Source: Planctomycetota bacterium (lineage in GTDB: Bacteria; Planctomycetota; Phycisphaerae; Phycisphaerales; UBA1924). Taken from it: a stretch of 64,000 nt of DNA. Position 1 is the first letter of the stretch, and each line of letters begins with the position of its first letter. The notes beneath the pieces were generated by a model. The model saw only the letters and a list, made by a program, of their open reading frames with translations. It made no database searches and was not told where the DNA came from. Made by a program: the position numbers and the translations under genes. Location of the stretch: the NCBI GenBank assembly GCA_003696675.1, contig RFGH01000117.1, positions 78,890 through 142,889 of the forward strand, in the 5' to 3' direction. Shown piece by piece: positions 40,324 through 49,893 of this stretch.

Positions 40324-41573
40324 GACCGCCGCTCCCGCAAGGCGACCCCCACACGCAGAATGGCCCGGTCTTCCACCTGTATCGCGGTGAGGCGCAGATC
40401 ACCCAGCTCGACCGAATCACCCTCGACCGGCATCGTTCCGAGTTGGGCCATCAGCAATCCCGCGATGGTCGTCGCCCGCCCGGCCTTTGCAATCGCCGCC
40501 CGCTCGCCGAACGCCTCGATCATGTGCCGAACCGTGAGCCGCCCCGGCACGACCCATGCCCGCTCGCCGACCCGCTCGATGCCCAAATCGGAACCCTGCT
40601 CCGAGGTTTCCGCCCCAGAGACGAGCACTTCCACGACATCGGCCACCGTGATCAAGCCCGAGACGCCGCCGTGCTCATCCACACACACCGCGACACTCAC
40701 GCCCTCATCCCGAAACCTCGAAAGCAGCGTGTCCAACCGTGCCAGCTCCGGCACGAACCGGACCGGCTCGACCGACCGCTCCATCGACCAGCCCGCGAGC
40801 ATGCGATTGGCGTGGAGCATGGAAACCACACGCCCGTCGAGTCCGCCCACGCACACCGGGTAATGATCATGCCCCGTGTCCAGCACGGTTCGGAGGACAA
40901 CTTCCTTCGACGCCCCCCGCTCGATCGCCACGAGATCGACACGCGGGCGCATGACCTCACGCACACGCATCCCGCCCAACGAGACGATCGAACGCAGCAG
41001 CCCCTGCTCCGTGCCGCGGAACGCTCCCTCGGCGGCACTCAACTCGATGAGCGCCCCCAGCTCATCCGGAGTCACCGGCTGGGGATCCCCGGATCCCGGC
41101 GCCACCAATCTCGCCAGCGGCGCGATCACGAACCGGTCGAAACCGGCCAGAAACGGAGAAATCACAGCGCCCACACCCGCATGGAACGGCGCTGCGAACC
41201 GTAGAAAGAAGACGCGGGCCGATGTCGCAAACAACTTTGCGAAAACCTCGCCGAGCAGCACGATCGCGAGCACAGACCCCACCGAGATCAGCACCCGCTC
41301 GGTCGTCGTCTCCGCCCGCACCGTCAGCACGCTGGTGGCTACGAAATAGGCCACATTCGCCACCATGTTCAGCAGCAGAACCTGCCCGAGCAGCCTGCGA
41401 GGATGGGCACGCAACCGCTCGATGATGCGCAGCACGCCCGGCGATGTCCGACGCAACCGAGCCAACTCGCCCGGCGTGACACCAAACAACGCCGTCTCGG
41501 AAGCCGACGCAAACGCCGAAAACACGAGCAGCACCGGCAGCGACAGCAGCAGCGCAAGCCCGGTCGGGTCCAT
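40320..41573 (-). CDS. CNNM/DUF21-CBS protein with C-terminal CorC/HlyC-like domain
   Basis: SAFASASETALFGVTPGELARLRR; VREVMRPRVDLVAIERG; DEHGGVSGLITVADVVEVLVSG. Confidence 0.88.
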   Translation of the reverse strand: MDPTGLALLLSLPVLLVFSAFASASETALFGVTPGELARLRRTSPGVLRIIERLRAHPRRLLGQVLLLNMVANVAYFVATSVLTVRAETTTERVLISVGSVLAIVLLGEVFAKLFATSARVFFLRFAAPFHAGVGAVISPFLAGFDRFVIAPLARLVAPGSGDPQPVTPDELGALIELSAAEGAFRGTEQGLLRSIVSLGGMRVREVMRPRVDLVAIERGASKEVVLRTVLDTGHDHYPVCVGGLDGRVVSMLHANRMLAGWSMERSVEPVRFVPELARLDTLLSRFRDEGVSVAVCVDEHGGVSGLITVADVVEVLVSGAETSEQGSDLGIERVGERAWVVPGRLTVRHMIEAFGERAAIAKAGRATTIAGLLMAQLGTMPVEGDSVELGDLRLTAIQVEDRAILRVGVALRERRS

Positions 41574-41578
41574 GGTGT

Positions 41579-42136
41579 TCAGCCCGAGAAGTCCGCGTGC
41601 CGCGGGTCGTACCCAGGATCGAGCTGCTCGATGAGCCGCTCGGTGTACCGCCAAGCATTCAACTCCGTCCGGATCCTGCGCAAGAGTTCGTGGTCGGGGC
41701 TTCCACCCGCCTCTCGGAACAATGCCGCCGCACGCCCGATGTGCGCTGCTCGCCTTTCCGCGGCGAACGATTCCCATTTCGAACGCGCGTGCTCCCCCTC
41801 CGCCAACTCATCCTCGATCGTGCTGCGCAGCTCCATCATCTCCATCAGGAACCCGTCAGGCAGGCTCTTCTCTTCGCTCGCGGCCGGCCCGCCCAGCAGC
41901 GACAGCAACACATTCGCCCGCGACTCCGGATCCGCCAACACCGATCGCGCCTCCGTCAGGAACGCCGCATCCAACGCCCCACCCTCACCGACCACATCGG
42001 GATGAACCCCCCCCAACCGGGCAAGGAAAGCTGCCTCAATTTCCGCGTCCGAAAGATCGAACCGCCGTGGCAATCCCAAGGCCCCGAAGGGGTCAAAACC
42101 GACTTTCTGGCTGGATGAAGAGCCCGAATGCATCAC
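41579..42136 (-). CDS. HscB/DnaJ-like co-chaperone
   Basis: FGALGLPRRFDLSDAEIEAAFLARLGGVHPDV; RANVLLSLLGG...LPDGFLMEMMELR as in HscB; no ISC genes nearby. Confidence 0.7.
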   Translation of the reverse strand: MMHSGSSSSQKVGFDPFGALGLPRRFDLSDAEIEAAFLARLGGVHPDVVGEGGALDAAFLTEARSVLADPESRANVLLSLLGGPAASEEKSLPDGFLMEMMELRSTIEDELAEGEHARSKWESFAAERRAAHIGRAAALFREAGGSPDHELLRRIRTELNAWRYTERLIEQLDPGYDPRHADFSG

Positions 42137-42238
42137 AGACCAACCTTACGCAGCTTGTACCCACAAACACGGCATTGACCGACCGCCCCTTTTCGAGGAA
42201 CATGGGGTGTCACGAAACCCGTAGGGAAAGGACTCCGC

Positions 42239-42952
42239 TTGCCCAGGCATTTCGGCATCGTCGGCGTGAGCCCCGAAGGGGCGGCCATCTGCTTCCGGCA
42301 GGTCCATCGCCACGCCTCCCTGCTGCTCGATTCCCACCTGCACCCCACAGTCTCCGTCCACAACCTCCCGTTCGCCGACTATCTCGACGCCATCCACCGC
42401 GACGATTGGCTCGCCGTCGGCTCGATGCTCCGCGAGTCTGCCAACAAACTCGCGTCGATCGGCGCCGAGTTCTGCTTCTGCCCCGACAACGCCGTTCAGC
42501 AGGCTGTTCAGATCGCCGAGGTCGGATGCAACATCCCCTGGCTCCGCATGACCGACGCAGTCGGGGAAGCCCTCGCCCGCGACGGACGGCGCACAGTCGG
42601 TGTCATCGGAACCAAGGTGGTCACCTGCGGCAGCGTCTATCAGACCGATCTGGGTCTACGGGGCATCAAAATCGTCCGCCCCGACGATGATGACGCCGAC
42701 ACGCTTGATTCGATCGTCTTCGACGAACTGGTCTACGGCTCGATCAAGCCCGAGTCACGCGATTCGATGATCAGGATCGTCCGCCGCCTCGGGGCAAAGG
42801 GCTGCGAAGGCGTGATCCTCGGCTGTTCGGAAGCGCCACTCGCCATCACACCGGAAAACAGCCCGCTGCCCGTCTACAACGCCAGCGAAATCATGTCCGA
42901 GCAGGCGGTGCGACACGCCATGGCAGGACTGGCAGCCAAAGCAGCCCAATAG
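42239..42952 (+). CDS. Aspartate/glutamate racemase family protein
   Basis: CPDNAVQQA and GVILGCSEAPLAI cysteine motifs. Confidence 0.85.
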   Translation: MPRHFGIVGVSPEGAAICFRQVHRHASLLLDSHLHPTVSVHNLPFADYLDAIHRDDWLAVGSMLRESANKLASIGAEFCFCPDNAVQQAVQIAEVGCNIPWLRMTDAVGEALARDGRRTVGVIGTKVVTCGSVYQTDLGLRGIKIVRPDDDDADTLDSIVFDELVYGSIKPESRDSMIRIVRRLGAKGCEGVILGCSEAPLAITPENSPLPVYNASEIMSEQAVRHAMAGLAAKAAQ

Positions 42953-42955
42953 CGC

Positions 42956-43447
42956 CTACGGAGCGGCATCGCCCGCCGGCTCGGTGACCGGCAATCCCGT
43001 CGCGAGCCACTCGTCGTACCCACCCGGGTAGAACTTCACCCGGCTCTTGAACATGCTGTTGTAGCCGGCCTGAAGTAAACGCTTGACCATGGCCCGAGCA
43101 ACCCCAGAACTGGGGTTCTGCCCGAAGACCACCAGAGCTTCCTTGGATTCGAGATTCGGGTCCAGGCGAGCCCGCAGATCTACATCGTTTGGGCGAAGAT
43201 TGATCGCACCCTCGATCGTGCCCTGCTCGAAAATCGAGGACCGCCGGGCATCAATGAACACCGCCTCCGCGTCGGCGCCCTTCGACTTCTCGTGCAACTT
43301 TACCGCCTCGGCAAGCGTGACAATCTGGATCCTTTTGTCGGAAACTTGGCGCTGGCACCCGCCGAGGTGGAGCCCCGCCAAAACCACGCCCAACACCACC
43401 CAGATCCGGGGTGACATCCATGACCAGCGTCGCATCTCATCGTGCAT
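42956..43447 (-). CDS. Rhodanese-like protein (lipoprotein-like N-terminus)
   Basis: VLAGLHLGGCQ lipobox-like; VFIDARRSSIFEQGTIEGAINL; LVVFGQNPSSGVARAMV. Confidence 0.75.
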   Translation of the reverse strand: MHDEMRRWSWMSPRIWVVLGVVLAGLHLGGCQRQVSDKRIQIVTLAEAVKLHEKSKGADAEAVFIDARRSSIFEQGTIEGAINLRPNDVDLRARLDPNLESKEALVVFGQNPSSGVARAMVKRLLQAGYNSMFKSRVKFYPGGYDEWLATGLPVTEPAGDAAP

Positions 43448-43534
43448 GCGGAGAGAATAACACCCGCAGCCGGTGCGTTCTCCTCGGACACCAAGGCTTG
43501 GGAGAATAGGTCGTTGAAACGGAAGTCACCCCAA

Positions 43535-44350
43535 ATGAGTGCACTCGCCGTTGTCACCTTGGTCGCGTCGGGTGCTCTGGCGTCCCAACCGGCCGCCGAG
43601 CACACCGAGGATCCGCTCGTCCGCGTCCGAGCGATCTCGATGTCCCCTTCCGCCATGCCCGGTCAGCGGGTCGAGGTCGGCATCCACTTCGAAATCGCGG
43701 ATGGCTGGCACACCTATTGGCCCGGACAGAACGACACCGGATTCGGGACCACCATCGAGGTGAAAGCACCGGAGGGCGTTCAAGTTTCCGGCCCCCACTG
43801 GCCGGCTCCGAAGCGGCATGTGGCCCCGGGAGACATCCTCGACCATGTCCATGAGGGCTCGGTGACCCCAATCTTCTATCTCAACCTGCCGCAGGGCCTT
43901 GAGATCGGCTCTACGATCACCATCGACTTTGATCTGGCCTGGCTGGTGTGCAAAGAAATGTGCATACCGGGCTGGGAAAGCCTTTCGTTGTCCATCCCCG
44001 TGACTCAGACAGACGCGCCGCCCCAGACTGAAGGTCGGATCCTTGCCGAAGCCAGGGCCCGCATCCCCGATTGGCGGCGCCCCACCCGCATTCAGCTCGA
44101 TGGAAGCACGGCCAGCATCACCCGACCCGGCGCGACCGCCATCGCCTTCTATCCCGACGAAGCCTCGGGCCATGTCCGAGACCTGCTCAACGCCGGCTAC
44201 GCCGAGGGCGACACCTTGACGCTGACCGTCGAGGGAGACGATCCGCGGCTTTCGGGCGTGCTGGAGGTCTGGCGAGGCCCGGACCAGCCTTCCACCTTGG
44301 AGCAGATCACATCCGGAGCGATCGCCGCACCGGAATCACCCTTTGAATAA
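43535..44350 (+). CDS. Stand-alone DsbD N-terminal-domain (DsbD_N/DsbC-like) protein
   Basis: GIHFEIADGWHTYWPGQNDTGFGTTIEVKAPEGV..FDLAWLVCKEMCIPGWESLSLSIPV; no following TM or thioredoxin domain. Confidence 0.8.
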   Translation: MSALAVVTLVASGALASQPAAEHTEDPLVRVRAISMSPSAMPGQRVEVGIHFEIADGWHTYWPGQNDTGFGTTIEVKAPEGVQVSGPHWPAPKRHVAPGDILDHVHEGSVTPIFYLNLPQGLEIGSTITIDFDLAWLVCKEMCIPGWESLSLSIPVTQTDAPPQTEGRILAEARARIPDWRRPTRIQLDGSTASITRPGATAIAFYPDEASGHVRDLLNAGYAEGDTLTLTVEGDDPRLSGVLEVWRGPDQPSTLEQITSGAIAAPESPFE

Positions 44351-44415
44351 AACCTGATCCGGCGACGCGCCGGAATCCACACCCCCGCCCCAGAGCGGGC
44401 GAGAAGGAGGAACCC

Positions 44416-45045
44416 ATGTTCGGATCTATGAAGCGTGCCCTGTTCGCCACCGCCGCCATCGCCGTCGGCGGTGCCATGATCGCCGCGGGAGCGGCCGCAC
44501 CGCAGGCCGAGGTCGGCAAGCCCGCCCCGGACTTCACACTGGTTGATATGGACGGCAAGGAGCACAGCCTGAGTTCCTACACCGCCCAGGGCAAGATCGT
44601 CGTTCTTGAGTGGTTCAACTACGAGTGTCCCTTCGTCAAGAAGCACTACAACAGCGAGAAGGACACCATGAACGCGCTGGTCAAGGCCTGGGAAGCCCAG
44701 CCGGTCGTCTGGCTGCGTGTCAACTCCGCCGATCCCAAGAACCCCGTCGGCAAAGCCGAGAATGTCCGCGAAGCCATCAAAGAATGGAACATCACGACCC
44801 CCGTCCTCGTCGATGCGGACGGCAAGGTCGGCAAGATGTACGGCGCCAAGCGCACCCCCGAGATGTATGTCATCAACGCCGACGGCGTACTGGTCTATCA
44901 CGGCGCGATCGATAACGACCGCACCGCACGCGGCCCCGGGGATGTGAACTATGTCGAGCAGGCCGTCAACGCGACCCTCGCCGGCGAGCCGGTGACCACC
45001 CCCACTACCCAGGCCTACGGGTGCTCGATCAAATACGCCAACTGA
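44416..45045 (+). CDS. Secreted redoxin/AhpC-TSA-like thioredoxin-fold protein
   Basis: Signal peptide; VGKPAPDFTLVDMDGKEHSLSSY; VLEWFNYECPFVKKHY; strong SD gaaggagg. Confidence 0.88.
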   Translation: MFGSMKRALFATAAIAVGGAMIAAGAAAPQAEVGKPAPDFTLVDMDGKEHSLSSYTAQGKIVVLEWFNYECPFVKKHYNSEKDTMNALVKAWEAQPVVWLRVNSADPKNPVGKAENVREAIKEWNITTPVLVDADGKVGKMYGAKRTPEMYVINADGVLVYHGAIDNDRTARGPGDVNYVEQAVNATLAGEPVTTPTTQAYGCSIKYAN

Positions 45046-45092
45046 TCCAACAAACCGAGGCCTCCCGACCCCGGTCCGGGACCATCTCCTCG

Positions 45093-45126
45093 CACGCCCC
45101 CGGCCATACCGCCGGGGGCGTGTTTT
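45093..45126 (+). terminator. Rho-independent terminator
   Basis: cacgcccccggc-catacc-gccgggggcgtg then tttt. Confidence 0.88.
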
Positions 45127-45182
45127 CTCCACGATCCCCACCGCTCCCGCGTCGATACAGTTGACGGAAGGGAACCCCCGAC

Positions 45183-47303
45183 ATGCTCGATCTCCCGGGC
45201 CCGCTGGGCACCATCTTCAATCTGCTGCTCGTCGTCCTCGGATTCGGCGCGATCATCTTCGTCCATGAGCTCGGCCACTTCCTTGCCGCCAAATGGGCAG
45301 GCATCCGCGTGCTCGCCTTCTCGATGGGCATGGGACCCGTCGTCCTCAGTTACCGAAAGGGCATCGGATGGCGGAAAGGCTCGAGCGAATCGGATTATCG
45401 TGCTCTGGTCCAGACCGGACGGGACAAGCAACTCGGCGTGAGCCCAACCGAGTATCGCCTCAGCGCCCTGCCCCTCGGCGGCTATGTCAAGATGCTGGGT
45501 CAGGAGGACCTCAACCCCGGCGCGATCTCCGATGCCCCGGACAGTTACCAGAACCGTCCGGTCTGGAAGCGCATGGTGGTGATCTCCGCAGGTGTCGTGA
45601 TGAACCTCATCACGGCGGCCCTGCTGTTCATCGTGGTGTTCATGGCCGGGCTGCAAGTGCAGCCGCCCGTGATCGGCGCGGTGGCCGAGAACTCGCCCGC
45701 CACCACCGCGACACCGATCGGGCGCGACGACATCCCCCCCGGCCTGCAGCCCGAGGACCGCATCCTCGAAGTGAACGGACACCGCACCCGGGCGTTCACG
45801 GATGTCACTACCGAAATCGCGATGAGCGGGCGACACGACACCGTGCGTATCCTGGTCGATCGCCCCGGCGAGGGCACGATCCAGTTCCAGGTCAAGCCCG
45901 AGCGTGACAAGTCCACCGGCTTTCTCGATCTCGGGATCTTCGCGGCCCAGGCGCCCAGGGTCATCAACCCTCGCTCGCAGCCCGACAGGGAGTCGGTCGA
46001 ACGCTTCGCCTCCTTGCGGGGCTTGAGCGGGATGCCGCTTGGAGGCGTGCTCATAGAGATCGACGGGAACCCCGTCACCCGTCCCGACGCGCTGGCCGAG
46101 GCCGCCGAAGCGTCGAACGGCGGGCCGTTCACCGCGAGCTTCGCCCAGGCTGATGCCGCCACGATCACACTGGAAGTGCAGCCCGTGCGGGCGCTCCAGC
46201 GCGGACTCATCGCGGCCGGGGATCAGTTCGCCGGCGTCGAGCACGTGCTCGGGCTGCGCCCGCTGCTCCGGGTCGACCCGAGCAGCGCACCGGCACAGGT
46301 CCAGCAAGGACTCAAGCCCGGCGACGTGTTCGTGCGCATCGCCGATGCCGAGTATCCCGCGTACGACGCCGCCCTGGTGCTGATCCCGGCGCTCAAGGGG
46401 CAGGACATCGAGGTCGAAATACTCCGCGACGGCGAGCGCCTCACGCTGCCGGTCACGGTCAGCCGCAAGGGGACCATCGGCTTCCTCCCGGACAGCACGG
46501 TCAACACCGACGCGATCACCGCGCGCCCCGTGCGGATCGCACCGCCCTCGGACGACCCCGCCCCGGCGCCCACGCCCGCGGCGGCCCTGATCGAACGGGC
46601 GGGCACCCGGATCCTCTCGATCGGAGATCAGCCCATCGGCACGCTACGCGACATCCCGGGCGCCATCGCAAGGGCGACCGACGACGCTTTCGCCAGCGGC
46701 ACGGTGCCCGACACCTTCACGCTGTCCGTCCGCGTCGAGTTGCCGCTTCCCGTACAGCCCGACGGCGTTCGCCCGATCGAGTCACGCTCGTGGACCCTGT
46801 CCCGCGCCGATGTGGAAGCCGTGCGGAGTCTCGGGTGGGAGCTGCCCGGAGGCATGGCCTACCTTGCCCTGTTCGAGCCGGACATGGTGATCGACAAAGC
46901 CGATTCACCCTGGGGCGCGGTCGTCATGGGGCTGGCCAAGTCCCGCCAGACCATGAACCAGACCTATCTGACCTTCCTCCGCCTGTTCCAGGGCACCGTG
47001 CGGATCGAGCACCTTAAGGGCCCCGTCGGCATCGCCCACCTCGGCACGCAGGTCGCCGACCGTGGCTTCGTATGGCTGCTCTTTTTCCTCGCGCTGGTCA
47101 GCGTCAACCTCGCGGTGATCAACTTCCTCCCCCTGCCCATCGTCGACGGCGGGCAGTTCCTGATGCTCGCCTACGAGGGCATCCGGCGTCGCCCTGTGCC
47201 GATCGGGTTTCAGAACGCGGTGACGCTGGCCGGGCTGCTCCTGATCGGCGCGGTCTTTCTCATCGTCACCTTCCACGACATCAAGTCGCTGCTGGGGCTC
47301 TGA
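45183..47303 (+). CDS. rseP: Site-2 intramembrane metalloprotease RseP-like (706 aa, PDZ-like insertions)
   Basis: FVHELGHFLAAKWAGIRV; VNLAVINFLPLPIVDGGQFLML; PDZ-like regions between. Confidence 0.92.
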   Translation: MLDLPGPLGTIFNLLLVVLGFGAIIFVHELGHFLAAKWAGIRVLAFSMGMGPVVLSYRKGIGWRKGSSESDYRALVQTGRDKQLGVSPTEYRLSALPLGGYVKMLGQEDLNPGAISDAPDSYQNRPVWKRMVVISAGVVMNLITAALLFIVVFMAGLQVQPPVIGAVAENSPATTATPIGRDDIPPGLQPEDRILEVNGHRTRAFTDVTTEIAMSGRHDTVRILVDRPGEGTIQFQVKPERDKSTGFLDLGIFAAQAPRVINPRSQPDRESVERFASLRGLSGMPLGGVLIEIDGNPVTRPDALAEAAEASNGGPFTASFAQADAATITLEVQPVRALQRGLIAAGDQFAGVEHVLGLRPLLRVDPSSAPAQVQQGLKPGDVFVRIADAEYPAYDAALVLIPALKGQDIEVEILRDGERLTLPVTVSRKGTIGFLPDSTVNTDAITARPVRIAPPSDDPAPAPTPAAALIERAGTRILSIGDQPIGTLRDIPGAIARATDDAFASGTVPDTFTLSVRVELPLPVQPDGVRPIESRSWTLSRADVEAVRSLGWELPGGMAYLALFEPDMVIDKADSPWGAVVMGLAKSRQTMNQTYLTFLRLFQGTVRIEHLKGPVGIAHLGTQVADRGFVWLLFFLALVSVNLAVINFLPLPIVDGGQFLMLAYEGIRRRPVPIGFQNAVTLAGLLLIGAVFLIVTFHDIKSLLGL

Positions 47304-47306
47304 TCC

Positions 47307-48233
47307 GTGCCCGCCTGGCTCGGCCTGATCAACCTGCTCGGCGTGGGGCTGATCGTCGCGATCACTTTGGCCGCTTTCCACACGGCGTGGTCGCTGACCC
47401 ACCCGCCACGACGCACCTACGCCTGGGCCGTCGCCCGACGCGTCCCGGGCGATCCCGGCGAACTCGACCCGCCCCGCTCCTACGAGGCCTTTACCTTCCG
47501 AGGCTGCCGCACCGACCTCCCCGCCTGGCGCGTGCCCGGCGACAACCCGGACGGCCCGACCGTGGTCCTGACCCACGGCTGGGGAAGCTCCCGTGTCGGC
47601 GGGCTCAAGCGCCTCGACCCCGTCCTGCCGCACGCGAAGCAGGCGATCCTGTGGGACCTGCCGGGACACGGCGAATCCCCCGGCTCAGCCCGCATGGGCA
47701 CCGACGAACACCGCGACCTGCTCGCCCTGCTCGACACGCTCGGGAACGGCCCCATCGTCCTGTTCGGCTGGTCCCTCGGCGCTGGCGTATCGATCCGAGC
47801 CGCCGCGGAGGATGCCGGCGAACACGACATCCGCGCCGTCGTCTGCGAAGCGCCGTATATCTACCCACTCACCCCCGCCCGCAATGTCATCCGCCTGCGA
47901 GGCATGCCCTACCGCGTCAACCTGCCGCTCGCGATGGGCGGCATCGGCGTGCGCCTGGGCGTCGGTCCCCACTGGGCCGGTTTCGCCCGCGACAGGCACG
48001 CCGCGAAACTCGGCCAGATACCGCTGACAGTCATCCACGGCGACGCCGACCCCGTCTGCCCGATCGCCGACGGACAGGCCATCGCCGACGCCGCGCCCAA
48101 CGGGCGCCTGATCGTCATCCCCGGCGGCGGACACAACAACCTCTGGACCGACCCGCAGTTCCGCGAGCCCGCGGCGAAGGCGATCGCCGACGCCGTCCGC
48201 GCCGCGTCCGCCGCTCCCTATCATCCGGCATGA
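47307..48233 (+). CDS. Alpha/beta hydrolase
   Basis: VVLTHGWGSSRVGG; LFGWSLGAGVSIRAA (GxSxG); VIHGDADPVCPI; GGGHNNL. Confidence 0.88.
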   Translation: MPAWLGLINLLGVGLIVAITLAAFHTAWSLTHPPRRTYAWAVARRVPGDPGELDPPRSYEAFTFRGCRTDLPAWRVPGDNPDGPTVVLTHGWGSSRVGGLKRLDPVLPHAKQAILWDLPGHGESPGSARMGTDEHRDLLALLDTLGNGPIVLFGWSLGAGVSIRAAAEDAGEHDIRAVVCEAPYIYPLTPARNVIRLRGMPYRVNLPLAMGGIGVRLGVGPHWAGFARDRHAAKLGQIPLTVIHGDADPVCPIADGQAIADAAPNGRLIVIPGGGHNNLWTDPQFREPAAKAIADAVRAASAAPYHPA

Positions 48234-49159
48234 CAGGCGCTTCCGTCTCCAACCTCCCCCACTCCCCCACCGTCGACGCCATCGCCGTCGATCGGCGGGC
48301 CGCGTCGTTCACCACGCGCTCGATCAAGAACGAGAGCAAGATCAACGCCCTGCGCCTGGCCTTGACCATGGTCGATCTGACCACGCTGGAGGGCAAGGAC
48401 TCGCCGGAGAAGGTGCGGAGTCTGTGCCGCAAGGCCGTCCGCCCTTGGGAGCGGGACGAGGAACTGCTGGGCGAGCGCCTGCCCCCGGTGGCCGCGGTGT
48501 GCGTGTACCCGAGCATGGTCCCGGTCGCGGCGGAGCTGCTGGCGGGCACGAGCGTCAAGGTCGCCTCGGTCGCCACCGGTTTCCCCAGCGGACAGTACCC
48601 CCTCGACATCCGGCTCAACGATGTCCGCCAGGCCGTCCGCGACGGGGCCGACGAGATCGACATGGTCATCAACCGCGGCGCGTTCCTCTCGGGGCGCTAT
48701 CAAGAAGTCGCCAACGAGATCCGGGCCGTGTGCGAGGCCTGCGGCGACGCCCACCTCAAGGTCATCCTCGAGACCGGCGAGCTCGTCACCTACGACAACG
48801 TCCGGCGCGCCAGCGACATCGCGATCGCCTGCATCCGCCCGGGCGACTTCATCAAGACCAGCACCGGCAAGGTCAGCCCCGCGGCCACCATGCCCGTCAC
48901 GCTGGTCATGCTCGAAGCCATCCGCGACGCGTACCTCGACACCGGCGTCAAAATCGGCATGAAGCCCGCCGGCGGCATCCGCACCGCCAAGCAGTCGTGG
49001 CACTATCTGTGCATGGTCAACGAGACATTGGGTGATGGCTGGCTGAGCCCGGACTGGTTCCGCTTCGGGGCGAGTTCACTGCTCAACGACCTGCTGCGAT
49101 CGATGCAGAAGCTCAAGACCGGGTCGTACGCGGCGGAGTATGACTTCTCGGATGCGTGA
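48230..49159 (+). CDS. deoC: Deoxyribose-phosphate aldolase
   Basis: DGADEIDMVINRGAF; LKVILETGEL; FIKTSTGK; GMKPAGGIRTAKQ. Confidence 0.94.
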   Translation: MTGASVSNLPHSPTVDAIAVDRRAASFTTRSIKNESKINALRLALTMVDLTTLEGKDSPEKVRSLCRKAVRPWERDEELLGERLPPVAAVCVYPSMVPVAAELLAGTSVKVASVATGFPSGQYPLDIRLNDVRQAVRDGADEIDMVINRGAFLSGRYQEVANEIRAVCEACGDAHLKVILETGELVTYDNVRRASDIAIACIRPGDFIKTSTGKVSPAATMPVTLVMLEAIRDAYLDTGVKIGMKPAGGIRTAKQSWHYLCMVNETLGDGWLSPDWFRFGASSLLNDLLRSMQKLKTGSYAAEYDFSDA

Positions 49160-49892
49160 CACCGCGAAATCTCGACGACGCAAGCACGTTTGGCGGGGCG
49201 TGCGTGCGGTCTTTATGGGTGTACTCACCACCATCGTGGTACAACTGACGATCGCGAGCGGGACTCAGCAGGTTTCGTTCCGTGGGCTGGGCCAAACGTC
49301 GTCATATCGGGGGCCCGCGCCGAGCTATCTCGCTGATTTCGCACCTCCGTACCAACACGCAAATACATCAACCCCAACCGACAACGGACGAGATGTGAAG
49401 TTGTTTTTCTTGAAACCGGCATTCGGCGTCAAGAACGTCGAGTTCGTGTACTTCGATGACTCTTACACTGGCGCCGAGATCTGGAACAATGACACAGGCG
49501 GCCTGCGTCCACCATACCTACAGATCACGAGAATCTATATTGGTTGGCCATTCTGCTCGACCTTCGTCGACAGGCCGGCAGTAAGCCACACCCCAGACGA
49601 GCAGCTGCTCGAAGAGTTTTGGCCCATTTACAGCGCCGCCGCCGGCTTGCGTCAGGGAGTCAAGGCACCGGACTGGTGGCCGAAGGCCGAAGGCGTCTAC
49701 AGGTTGCCAGTCACACCCCTCTGGGGCGGATTGGTGACAAACTCCATGATCTTTGCGGCTTTCTATTTTCTGCCCGGGACGCTGTTCCGCATCGCACGCC
49801 AGCGCCACAGGCGCAAGCGCAACGCGTGTCTCAACTGCGGTTACGACTTTGGCACCTTGTCGCCGTGCCCGGAATGCGGAAGCACACCCTAA
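49140..49892 (+). CDS. Single-TM hypothetical protein with C-terminal zinc ribbon
   Basis: C-terminal CLNCGYDFGTLSPCPECGSTP; N- and C-proximal TM segments. Confidence 0.65.
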   Translation: MTSRMRDTAKSRRRKHVWRGVRAVFMGVLTTIVVQLTIASGTQQVSFRGLGQTSSYRGPAPSYLADFAPPYQHANTSTPTDNGRDVKLFFLKPAFGVKNVEFVYFDDSYTGAEIWNNDTGGLRPPYLQITRIYIGWPFCSTFVDRPAVSHTPDEQLLEEFWPIYSAAAGLRQGVKAPDWWPKAEGVYRLPVTPLWGGLVTNSMIFAAFYFLPGTLFRIARQRHRRKRNACLNCGYDFGTLSPCPECGSTP

Positions 49893-49893
49893 G

